Below are positions 1 through 12,400 of a DNA stretch of 64,000 nucleotides, piece by piece. Both the position numbers and the translations under genes were made by a program. The stretch comes from Lamellibrachia columna. Taxonomy: Eukaryota > Annelida > Polychaeta > Sabellida > Siboglinidae. The notes under the pieces are model-generated. The model saw nothing but the letters and a program-made list of their open reading frames with translations. It was not told the origin of the DNA and ran no database searches. Location: NCBI GenBank assembly GCA_963662155.1, contig OY759274.1, positions 46,299,565 through 46,363,564 on the forward strand, read 5' to 3'. Within the stretch, counting starts at the first letter, position 1; each line of letters starts with the position of its first letter.

Positions 1-3000
1 TAGCGTCTACTCGTCAACGACTATTAATGTCAACTAGTTCATCTAGCGTCTACTCGACAACGACTATTAATGTCAACTAGTTCGTGTAGTGTCTACTCGA
101 AAACGACAATTAATGTCAACTAGTTCGTCTAGCAACTACTCGACAACGACTATTAATGTCAACTAGTTCGTGTAGCGTCTACTCGGCAACGACTATTAAT
201 GTCAACTAGTTCGTCTATCCTCTACTCGACAACTACTATTAGTATCAACTAGTTCGTCTCGCGTCTACTCGACAACGACTATTAATGTCAACTAGTTCGT
301 GTAGTTTCTACTCGACAACGACTATTAATGTCAACTAGTTGATCTAGCGTCTACTCGACAACTACTATTAATGTTAACTAGTTCGTCTCGCGTCTACTCG
401 ACAACGACTATTATTGTCAAATAGTTCGTCTCGCGTCCACTCGACAACGACTATTAATATCAAATAGTTCGTCTAGCGACTACTCGACAACTACTATAAA
501 TTTCAACAAGTTCGTGTAGCGTCTACTCGACAACGACTGTTAATGTCAACTAGTTCGTCTAGCGCCTACTCGACAACGACTATTAATGTCAACTAGTTCT
601 TCTATCCTCTACTCGACAACGACTATTAATGTCAACTAGTTCGTCTAGCGTCTACTCGACAACGATTATTAATGTCAACTAGTTCGTCTACCGTCTACTC
701 GACAATGACTATTAATATCAACTAGTTCGTCTAGCGTCTACTCGAAAACTAGTATTAATGTCAACTAGTTCGTCTCGCGTCTACTCGTCAATGACTATTA
801 ATGTCAACTAGTTCGTCTAGCCTCTACTCGACAACGACTATTAATGTCAACTAGTTCGTCTAGCGTCTACTCGACATAGACTATTAATGTCAACTAGTTC
901 GTGGAGCGTCTACTCGGCAACGACTATTAATGTCAACTAGTTCGTCTATCCTCTACTCGACAACTACTATTAATGTCAACTAGTTCGTATAGTGTCTACT
1001 CGACAACGACAATTAATGTCAACTAGTTCGTCTAGCGTGTACTCGTCAACGACTATTAATGTCAACTAGTTCGTCTAGCGCCTACTCGACAACGACTATT
1101 AATGTCAACTAGTTCTTCTATCCTCTACTCGAAAACGACTATTAATGTCAACTAGTTCGTCTAGCGTCTACTCGACAACGATTATTAATGTCAACTAGTT
1201 CGTCTACCGTCTACTCGACAACGACTATTAATATCAACTAGTTCGTCTAGCGTCTACTCGAAAACTAGTATTAATGTCAACTAGTTCGTCTCGCGTCTAC
1301 TCGTCAATGACTATTAATGTCAACTAGTTCGTCTAGCCTCTACTCGACAACGACTATTAATGTCAACTAGTTCGTCTAGCATCTACTCGACAAAGACTAT
1401 TAATGTCAACTAGTTCGTGGAGCGTCTACTCGGCAACGACTATTAATATCAACTAGTTCGTCTATCCTCTACTCGACAACTACTATTAATGTCAACTAGT
1501 TCGTATAGTGTCTACTCGACAACGACAATTAATGTCAACTAGTTCGTCTCGCATCCACTCGACAACGACTATTAATGTCAACTAGTTCGTCTAGCGTCTA
1601 CTCGACAACTACTATTAATGTCAATTAGTTCGTCTAGCGTCTACTCGACAACGACTGTTAATGTCAACTAGTTCGTCTCGCTGCTACTCGACAACGACTA
1701 CTAATGTTAACTAGTTCGTCTAGCGTCTACTCGACAACGACTATTAATGTCAACTAGTTCGTCTATCCTCTACTCGACAACGACTATTAATGTAAACTAG
1801 TTCGTCTAGCCTCTACTCGACAACGACTATTAATGTCAACTAGTTCGTCTAGCGTCTACTCGACAACGACTATTAATATCAACTAGTTCGTCTAGCGTCT
1901 ACTCGGCAACGACTATTAATGTCAACTAGTTCGTCTAGCGTCTACTCGTCAACGACTATTAATGTCAACTAGTTCGTCTAGCGTCTACTCGACAACGACT
2001 ATTAATGTTAACTAATTCGTCTAGCGTCTACTCGTCAACGACTATTAATGTCAACTTGTTCATCTAGCGTCTACTCGACAACGACTATTAATGTCAACTA
2101 GTTCGTGTAGTGTCTACTCGAAAACGACAATTAATGTCAACTAGTTCGTCTAGCAACTACTCGACAACGACTATTAATGTCAACTAGTTCGTGTAGCGTC
2201 TACTCGGCAACGACTATTAATGTCAACTAGTTCGTCTATCCTCTACTCGACAACTACTATTAGTATCAACTAGTTCGTCTCGTGTCTACTCGACAACGAC
2301 TATTAATGTCAACTAGTTCGTGTAGTTTCTACTCGACAACGACTATTAATGTCAACTAGTTGATCTAGCGTCTACTCGACAACTACTATTAATGTCAACT
2401 AGTTCGTCTCGCGTCTACTCGACAACGACTATTAATGTCAACTAGTTCTTCTCGCGTCTAGTCGACAAATACTATTAATGTCAAATAGTTCGTCTAGCGT
2501 CTACTCGTCAACGACTATTAATTTCAACTATTTCGTCTTGTGTCTACTCGACAGCTACTATTAATGTCAATTAGTTCGTCTAGCGTCTACTCGACAACGA
2601 CTGTTAATGTCAACTAGCTCGTCTAGCGGCTACTCGACAACGACTGTTAATGTCAACTAGTTCGTCTAGAGGCTACTAGACAACGACTGTTAATGTCAAC
2701 TAGTTCGTCTAGCGCCTACTCAACAACGACTGTTAATGCCAACTAGTTCGTCTAGCGTCTATTCGACAACGACTATTAATGTCAACTAGTTCGTCTAACT
2801 TCTACTCGACAACGACTATTAATGTCAACTAGTTCGTCTAGCGTCTACTCGACAACGACTATTAATATCAACTAGTTCGTCTAGCGTCTACTCGACAATG
2901 ACTATTAATGTCAACTAGTTCGTCTAGAGTCTACTCGTAAACGACTATTAATGTCATCTAGTTCGTCTAACGTCTACTCGTCAACGACTATTAATGACAA

Positions 3001-3182
3001 CTAGTTCGTCTAGCGTCTACTCGACAACGACCATTAATGTTAACTAATTCGTCTACCGTCTACTCGTCAACGACTATTAATGTCAACTAGTTCATCTAGC
3101 GTCTACTCGACAACGACTATTAATGTCAACTAGTTCGTGTAGTGTCTACTCGAAAACGACAATTAATGTCAACTAGTTCGTC

Positions 3183-4816
3183 TAGCAACTACTCGACAAC
3201 GACTATTAATGTCAACTAGTTCGTGTATGGTCTACTCGGCAACGACTATTAATGTCAACTAGTTCGTCTATCCTCTACACGACAACTACTATTAGTATCA
3301 ACTAGTTCGTCTCGCGTCTACTCGACAACGACTATTAATGTCAACTAGTTCGTGTAGTTTCTACTCGACAACGACTATTAATGTCAACTAGTTGATCTAG
3401 CGTCTACTCGACAACTACTATTAATGTTAACTAGTTCGTCTCGCGTCTACTCGACAACGACTATTATTGTCAAATAGTTCGTCTCGCGTCCACTCGACAA
3501 CGACTATTAATATCAAATAGTTCGTCTAGCGTCTACTCGACAACTACTATAAATTTCAACTAGTTCGTGTAGCGTCTACTCGACAACGACTATTAATGTC
3601 AACTAGTTCGTCTAGCGCCTACTCGACAACGACTATTAATGTCAACTAGTTCTTCTATCCTCTACTCGACAACGACTATTAATGTCAACTAGTTCGTCTA
3701 GCGTCTACTCGACAACGATTATTAATGTCAACTAGTTCGACTACCGTCTACTCGACAACGACTATTAATATCAACTAGTTCGTCTAGCGTCTACTCGAAA
3801 ACTAGTATTAATGTCAACTAGTTCGTCTCGAGTCTACTCGTCAATGACTATTAATGTCAACTAGTTCGTCTAGCCTCTACTCGACAACGAATATTAATGT
3901 CAACTAGTTCGTCTAGCGTCTACTCGACAAAGACTATTAATGTCAACTAGTTCGTGGAGCGTCTACTCGGCAACGACTATTAATGTCAACTAGTTCGTCT
4001 ATCCTCTACTCGACAACTACTATTAATGTCAACTAGTTCGTATAGTGTCTACTCGACAACGACAATTAATGTCAACTAGTTCGTCTAGCGTGTACTCGTC
4101 AACGACTATTAATGTCAACTAGTTCGTCTAGCGTGTACTCGACAACTTCTATTAATGTCAACTAGTTCGTCTCGCGTCTACTCGACAACGACTATTAATA
4201 TGAACTGTTTCGTCTCGCATCCACTCGACAACGACTATTAATGTCAACTAGTTCGTCTAGCGTCTACTTGACAACTACTATTAATGTCAATTAGTTCGTC
4301 TTGCGTCTACTCGACAACGACTGTTAATGTCAACTAGTTCGTCTCGCTGCTACTCGACAACGACTACTAATGTTAACTAGTTCGTCTAGCGTCTACTCGA
4401 CAACGACTATTAATGTCAACTAGTTCGTCTATCCTCTACTCGACAACGACTATTAATGTAAACTAGTTCGTCTAGCCTCTACTCGACGACGACTATTAAT
4501 GTCAACTAGTTCGTCTAGCGTCTACTCGACAACGACTATTAATATCAACTAGTTCGTCTAGCGTCTACTCGGCAACGACTATTAATGTCAACTAGTTCGT
4601 CTAGCGTCTACTCGTCAACGACAATTAATGTCAACTAGTTCGTCTAGCGTCTACTCGACAACGACTATTAATGTTAACTAATTCGTCTAGCGTCTACTCG
4701 TCAACGACTATTAATGTCAACTTGTTCATCTAGCGTCTACTCGACAACGACTATTAATGTCAACTAGTTCGTGTAGTGTCTACTCGAAAACGACAATTAA
4801 TGTCAACTAGTTCGTC
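3183..4816 (+). repeat. 38-monomer higher-order repeat (1,634 bp), copy a
   Basis: This block spans one TAGCAACTACTCG marker to the next, exactly 38 x 43 bp. The order of variant monomers (TATCC with TTAGTATC, GTAGTTTC, TTGATC, TCGCGTCCAC, CTATAAATTTC, TTCTTCTATCC, GATTATTAATG, AAAACTAGTATT, TCGAGTC) repeats in the next full copies. The homologues lie at 11611-13244 and 43298-44931. Confidence 0.85.
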
Positions 4817-5289
4817 TAGCAACTACTCGACAACGAATATTAATGTCAACTAGTTCGTGTAGCGTCTACTCGGCAACGACTATTAATGTCAACTAGTTCG
4901 TCTATCCTCTACTCGACAACTACTATTAGTATCAACTAGTTCGTCTCGTGTCTACTCGACAACGACTATTAATGTCAACTAGTTCGTGTAGTTTCTACTC
5001 GACAACGACTATTAATGTCAACTAGTTGATCTAGCGTCTACTCGACAACTACTATTAATGTTAACTAGTTCGTCTCGCGTCTACTCGACAACGACTATTA
5101 TTGTCAAATAGTTCGTCTCGCGTCTACTCGACAACGACTATTAATGTTAACTAATTCGTCTAGCGTCTACTCGTCAACGACTATTAATGTCAACTAGTTC
5201 ATCTAGCGTCTACTCGACAACGACTATTAATGTCAACTAGTTCGTGTAGTGTCTACTCGAAAACGACAATTAATGTCAACTAGTTCGTC
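4817..5289 (+). repeat. Truncated higher-order repeat copy (11 monomers, 473 bp)
   Basis: Eleven monomers follow the first 38-mer and begin like the others, with TAGCAACTACTCG. They jump after TATTATTGTCAAATAG into TCGCGTCTACTCG and GTTAACTAATTCG, restarting the unit 27 monomers early. The break keeps the 43-bp phase, as expected for an unequal exchange between aligned monomers. Matching truncated copies occur at 13245-13717 and 44932-45404. Confidence 0.8.
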
Positions 5290-6923
5290 TAGCAACTACT
5301 CGACAACGACTATTAATGTCAACTAGTTCGTGTAGCGTCTACTCGGCAACGACTATTAATGTCAACTAGTTCGTCTATCCTCTACACGACAACTACTATT
5401 AGTATCAACTAGTTCGTCTCGCGTCTACTCGACAACGACTATTAATGTCAACTAGTTCGTGTAGTTTCTACTCGACAACGACTATTAATGTCAACTAGTT
5501 GATCTAGCGTCTACTCGACAACTACTATTAATGTTAACTAGTTCGTCTCGCGTCTACTCGACAACGACTATTATTGTCAAATAGTTCGTCTCGCGTCCAC
5601 TCGACAACGACTATTAATATCAAATAGTTCGTCTAGCGTCTACTCGACAACTACTATAAATTTCAACTAGTTCGTGTAGCGTCTACTCGACAACGACTAT
5701 TAATGTCAACTAGTTCGTCTAGCGCCTACTCGACAACGACTATTAATGTCAACTAGTTCTTCTATCCTCTACTCGACAACGACTATTAATGTCAACTAGT
5801 TCGTCTAGCGTCTACTCGACAACGATTATTAATGTCAACTAGTTCGTCTACCGTCTACCCGACAACGACTATTAATATCAACTAGTTCGTCTAGCGTCTA
5901 CTCGAAAACTAGTATTAATGTCAACTAGTTCGTCTCGAGTCTACTCGTCAATGACTATTAATGTCAACTAGTTCGTCTAGCCTCTACTCGACAACGACTA
6001 TTAATGTCAACTAGTTCGTCTAGCGTCTACTCGACAAAGACTATTAATGTCAACTAGTTCGTGGAGCGTCTACTCGGCAACGACTATTAATGTCAACTAG
6101 TTCGTCTATCCTCTACTCGACAACTACTATTAATGTCAACTAGTTCGTATAGTGTCTACTCGACAACGACAATTAATGTCAACTAGTTCGTCTAGCGTGT
6201 ACTCGTCAACGACTATTAATGTCAACTAGTTCGTCTAGCGTGTACTCGACAACTTCTATTAATGTCAACTAGTTCGTCTCGCGTCTACTCGACAACGACT
6301 ATTAATATGAACTGTTTCGTCTCGCATCCACTCGACAACGACTATTAATGTCAACTAGTTCGTCTAGCGTCTACTCGACAACTACTATTAATGTCAATTA
6401 GTTCGTCTTGCGTCTACTCGACAACGGCTGTTAATGTCAACTAGTTCGTCTCGCTGCTACTCGACAACGACTACTAATGTTAACTAGTTCGTCTAGCGTC
6501 TACTCGACAACGACTATTAATGTCAACTAGTTCGTCTATCCTCTACTCGACCACGACTATTAATGTAAACTAGTTCGTCTAGCCTCTACTCGACAACGAC
6601 TATTAATGTCAACTAGTTCGTCTAGCGTCTACTCGACAACGACTATTAATATCAACTAGTTCGTCTAGCGTCTACTCGGCAACGACTATTAATGTCAACT
6701 AGTTCGTCTAGCGTCTACTCGTCAACGACTATTAATGTCAACTAGTTCGTCTAGCGTCTACTCGACAACGACTATTAATGTTAACTAATTCGTCTAGCGT
6801 CTACTCGTCAACGACTATTAATGTCAACTTGTTCATCTAGCGTCTACTCGACAACGACTATTAATGTCAACTAGTTCGTGTAGTGTCTACTCGAAAACGA
6901 CAATTAATGTCAACTAGTTCGTC
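5290..6923 (+). repeat. 38-monomer higher-order repeat (1,634 bp), copy b
   Basis: This is a full 38-monomer unit following the 11-monomer truncated copy. It carries CTACACGAC near 5384, CTACCCGAC near 5857 and GACCACGAC near 6549, which distinguish it from copy c. Homologues are 13718-15351 and 45405-47038. Confidence 0.85.
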
Positions 6924-8557
6924 TAGCAACTACTCGACAACGAATATTAATGTCAACTAGTTCGTGTAGCGTCTACTCGGCAACGACTATTAATGTCAAC
7001 TAGTTCGTCTATCCTCTACTCGACAACTACTATTAGTATCAACTAGTTCGTCTCGTGTCTACTCGACAACGACTATTAATGTCAACTAGTTCGTGTAGTT
7101 TCTACTCGACAACGACTATTAATGTCAACTAGTTGATCTAGCGTCTACTCGACAACTACTATTAATGTTAACTAGTTCGTCTCGCGTCTACTCGACAACG
7201 ACTATTATTGTCAAATAGTTCGTCTCGCGTCCACTCGACAACGACTATTAATATCAAATAGTTCGTCTAGCGTCTACTCGACAACTACTATAAATTTCAA
7301 CTAGTTCGTGTAGCGTCTACTCGACAACGACTATTAATGTCAACTAGTTCGTCTAGCGCCTACTCGACAACGACTATTAATGTCAACTAGTTCTTCTATC
7401 CTCTACTCGACAACGACTATTAATGTCAACTAGTTCGTCTAGCGTCTACTCGACAACGATTATTAATGTCAACTAGTTCGTCTACCGTCTACTCGACAAC
7501 GACTATTAATATCAACTAGTTCGTCTAGCGTCTACTCGAAAACTAGTATTAATGTCAACTAGTTCGTCTCGAGTCTACTCGTCAATGACTATTAATGTCA
7601 ACTAGTTCGTCTAGCCTCTACTCGACAACGACTATTAATGTCAACTAGTTCGTCTAGCGTCTACTCGACAAAGACTATTAATGTCAACTAGTTCGTGGAG
7701 CGTCTACTCGGCAACGACTATTAATGTCAACTAGTTCGTCTATCCTCTACTCGACAACTACTATTAATGTCAACTAGTTCGTATAGTGTCTACTCGACAA
7801 CGACAATTAATGTCAACTAGTTCGTCTAGCGTGTACTCGTCAACGACTATTAATGTCAACTAGTTCGTCTAGCGTGTACTCGACAACTTCTATTAATGTC
7901 AACTAGTTCGTCTCGCGTCTACTCGACAACGACTATTAATATGAACTGTTTCGTCTCGCATCCACTCGACAACGACTATTAATGTCAACTAGTTCGTCTA
8001 GCGTCTACTCGACAACTACTATTAATGTCAATTAGTTCGTCTTGCGTCTACTCGACAACGACTGTTAATGTCAACTAGTTCGTCTCGCTGCTACTCGACA
8101 ACGACTACTAATGTTAACTAGTTCGTCTAGCGTCTACTCGACAACGACTATTAATGTCAACTAGTTCGTCTATCCTCTACTCGACAACGACTATTAATGT
8201 AAACTAGTTCGTCTAGCCTCTACTCGACAACGACTATTAATGTCAACTAGTTCGTCTAGCGTCTACTCGACAACGACTATTAATATCAACTAGTTCGTCT
8301 AGCGTCTACTCGGCAACGACTATTAATGTCAACTAGTTCGTCTAGCGTCTACTCGTCAACGACTATTAATGTCAACTAGTTCGTCTAGCGTCTACTCGAC
8401 AACGACTATTAATGTTAACTAATTCGTCTAGCGTCTACTCGTCAACGACTATTAATGTCAACTTGTTCATCTAGCGTCTACTCGACAACGACTATTAATG
8501 TCAACTAGTTCGTGTAGTGTCTACTCGAAAACGACAATTAATTTCAACTAGTTCGTC
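6924..8557 (+). repeat. 38-monomer higher-order repeat (1,634 bp), copy c
   Basis: This full unit lies directly after copy b with the same monomer order. It carries CGAATATTAATG in its first monomer where copy b has CGACTATTAATG. Homologues are 15352-16985 and 47039-48672. Confidence 0.85.
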
Positions 8558-9417
8558 TAGCAACTACTCGACAACGAATATTAATGTCAACTAGTTCGTG
8601 TAGCGTCTACTCGGCAACGACTATTAATGTCAACTAGTTCGTCTATCCTCTACTCGACAACTACTATTAGTATCAACTAGTTCGTCTCGTGTCTACTCGA
8701 CAACGACTATTAATGTCAACTAGTTCGTGTAGTTTCTACTCGACAACGACTATTAATGTCAACTAGTTGATCTAGCGTCTACTCGACAACTACTATTAAT
8801 GTCAACTAGTTCGTCTCGCGTCTACTCGACAACGACTATTAATGTCAACTAGTTCGTCTCGCGTCCACTCGACAAAGACTATTAATATCAAATAGTTCGT
8901 ATAGCGTCTACTCGACAACTACTATAAATGTCAACTAGTTCGTGTAGCGTCTACTCGACAACGACTATTAATGTCAACTAATTCGTCTAGCGCCTACTCG
9001 ACATCGACTATTAATGTCAACTAGTTCTTCTATCGTCTACTCGACAACGACTATTAATGTCAACTAGTTCGTCTAGCGTCTACTCGACAACGACTATTAA
9101 TATAAACTAGTTCGTCTAGCGTCTACTCGACAACTAGTATTAATGTCAACTAGTTCGTCTCGCGTCTACTCGTCAATGACTATTAATGTCAACTAGTTCG
9201 TCTAGCCTCTACTCGACAACGACTATTAATGTCAACTAGTTCGTGTAGTGTCTACTCGACATCGACAATTAATGTCAACTAGTTCGTCTAGCATCTACTC
9301 GACAACGACTATTAATGTCAACTAGTTCGTCTATCCTCTACTCGACAACTAATATTAATGTCAACTAGTTCGTCTCGTGTCTACTCGACAACGACTATTA
9401 AGGTCAACTAGTTCGTA

Positions 9418-12400
9418 TAGTGTCTACTCGACAACGACAATTAATGTCAACTAGTTCGTCTAGCGTGTACTCGTCAACGACTATTAATGTCAACTAGTTC
9501 GTCTAGCGCCTACTCGACAACGACTATTAATGTCAACTAGTTCTTCTATCCTCTACTCGAAAACGACTATTAATGTCAACTAGTTCGTCTAGCGTCTACT
9601 CGACAACGATTATTAATGTCAACTAGTTCGTCTACCGTCTACTCGACAACGACTATTAATATCAACTAGTTCGTCTAGCGTCTACTCGAAAACTAGTATT
9701 AATGTCAACTAGTTCGTCTCGCGTCTACTCGTCAATGACTATTAATGTCAACTAGTTCGTCTAGCCTCTACTCGACAACGACTATTAATGTCAACTAGTT
9801 CGTCTAGCATCTACTCGACAAAGACTATTAATGTCAACTAGTTCGTGGAGCGTCTACTCGGCAACGACTATTAATGTCAACTAGTTCGTCTATCCTCTAC
9901 TCGACAACTACTATTAATGTCAACTAGTTCGTATAGTGTCTACTCGACAACGACAATTAATGTCAACTAGTTCGTCTCGCATCCACTCGACAACGACTAT
10001 TAATGTCAACTAGTTCGTCTAGCGTCTACTCGACAACTACTATTAATGTCAATTAGTTCGTCTAGCGTCTACTCGACAACGACTGTTAATGTCAACTAGT
10101 TCGTCTCGCTGCTACTCGACAACGACTACTAATGTTAACTAGTTCGTCTAGCGTCTACTCGACAACGACTATTAATGTCAACTAGTTCGTCTATCCTCTA
10201 CTCGACAACGACTATTAATGTAAACTAGTTCGTCTAGCCTCTACTCGACAACGACTATTAATGTCAACTAGTTCGTCTAGCGTCTACTCGACAACGACTA
10301 TTAATATCAACTAGTTCGTCTAGCGTCTACTCGGCAACGACTATTAATGTCAACTAGTTCGTCTAGCGTCTACTCGTCAACGACTATTAATGTCAACTAG
10401 TTCGTCTAGCGTCTACTCGACAACGACTATTAATGTTAACTAATTCGTCTAGCGTCTACTCGTCAACGACTATTAATGTCAACTTGTTCATCTAGCGTCT
10501 ACTCGACAACGACTATTAATGTCAACTAGTTCGTGTAGTGTCTACTCGAAAACGACAATTAATGTCAACTAGTTCGTCTAGCAACTACTCGACAACGACT
10601 ATTAATGTCAACTAGTTCGTGTAGCGTCTACTCGGCAACGACTATTAATGTCAACTAGTTCGTCTATCCTCTACTCGACAACTACTATTAGTATCAACTA
10701 GTTCGTCTCGTGTCTACTCGACAACGACTATTAATGTCAACTAGTTCGTGTAGTTTCTACTCGACAACGACTATTAATGTCAACTAGTTGATCTAGCGTC
10801 TACTCGACAACTACTATTAATGTCAACTAGTTCGTCTCGCGTCTACTCGACAACGACTATTAATGTCAACTAGTTCTTCTCGCGTCTAGTCGACAAATAC
10901 TATTAATGTCAAATAGTTCGTCTAGCGTCTACTCGTCAACGACTATTAATTTCAACTATTTCGTCTTGTGTCTACTCGACAGCTACTATTAATGTCAATT
11001 AGTTCGTCTAGCGTCTACTCGACAACGACTGTTAATGTCAACTAGCTCGTCTAGCGGCTACTCGACAACGACTGTTAATGTCAACTAGTTCGTCTAGAGG
11101 CTACTAGACAACGACTGTTAATGTCAACTAGTTCGTCTAGCGCCTACTCAACAACGACTGTTAATGCCAACTAGTTCGTCTAGCGTCTATTCGACAACGA
11201 CTATTAATGTCAACTAGTTCGTCTAACTTCTACTCGACAACGACTATTAATGTCAACTAGTTCGTCTAGCGTCTACTCGACAACGACTATTAATATCAAC
11301 TAGTTCGTCTAGCGTCTACTCGACAATGACTATTAATGTCAACTAGTTCGTCTAGAGTCTACTCGTAAACGACTATTAATGTCATCTAGTTCGTCTAACG
11401 TCTACTCGTCAACGACTATTAATGACAACTAGTTCGTCTAGCGTCTACTCGACAACGACCATTAATGTTAACTAATTCGTCTACCGTCTACTCGTCAACG
11501 ACTATTAATGTCAACTAGTTCATCTAGCGTCTACTCGACAACGACTATTAATGTCAACTAGTTCGTGTAGTGTCTACTCGAAAACGACAATTAATGTCAA
11601 CTAGTTCGTCTAGCAACTACTCGACAACGACTATTAATGTCAACTAGTTCGTGTATGGTCTACTCGGCAACGACTATTAATGTCAACTAGTTCGTCTATC
11701 CTCTACACGACAACTACTATTAGTATCAACTAGTTCGTCTCGCGTCTACTCGACAACGACTATTAATGTCAACTAGTTCGTGTAGTTTCTACTCGACAAC
11801 GACTATTAATGTCAACTAGTTGATCTAGCGTCTACTCGACAACTACTATTAATGTTAACTAGTTCGTCTCGCGTCTACTCGACAACGACTATTATTGTCA
11901 AATAGTTCGTCTCGCGTCCACTCGACAACGACTATTAATATCAAATAGTTCGTCTAGCGTCTACTCGACAACTACTATAAATTTCAACTAGTTCGTGTAG
12001 CGTCTACTCGACAACGACTATTAATGTCAACTAGTTCGTCTAGCGCCTACTCGACAACGACTATTAATGTCAACTAGTTCTTCTATCCTCTACTCGACAA
12101 CGACTATTAATGTCAACTAGTTCGTCTAGCGTCTACTCGACAACGATTATTAATGTCAACTAGTTCGACTACCGTCTACTCGACAACGACTATTAATATC
12201 AACTAGTTCGTCTAGCGTCTACTCGAAAACTAGTATTAATGTCAACTAGTTCGTCTCGAGTCTACTCGTCAATGACTATTAATGTCAACTAGTTCGTCTA
12301 GCCTCTACTCGACAACGAATATTAATGTCAACTAGTTCGTCTAGCGTCTACTCGACAAAGACTATTAATGTCAACTAGTTCGTGGAGCGTCTACTCGGCA

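Larger units (their letters stand above)
990..9417 (+). repeat. Large satellite unit of 196 monomers (8,428 bp), copy 1
   Basis: The rare monomer starting TAGCAACTACTCG occurs at 130, 2151, 3183, 4817, 5290, 6924 and 8558, with spacings 2021, 1032, 1634, 473, 1634 and 1634 bp. The same spacing series recurs from 8558 to 16986, giving a period of 8,428 bp (196 x 43). Sequence on the two sides diverges left of about 990/9418 but is nearly identical to the right, so the unit boundary is placed there. Only scattered single-base differences from copy 2 were seen, for example around 4623 versus 13051. Exact identity needs an alignment. Confidence 0.9.
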
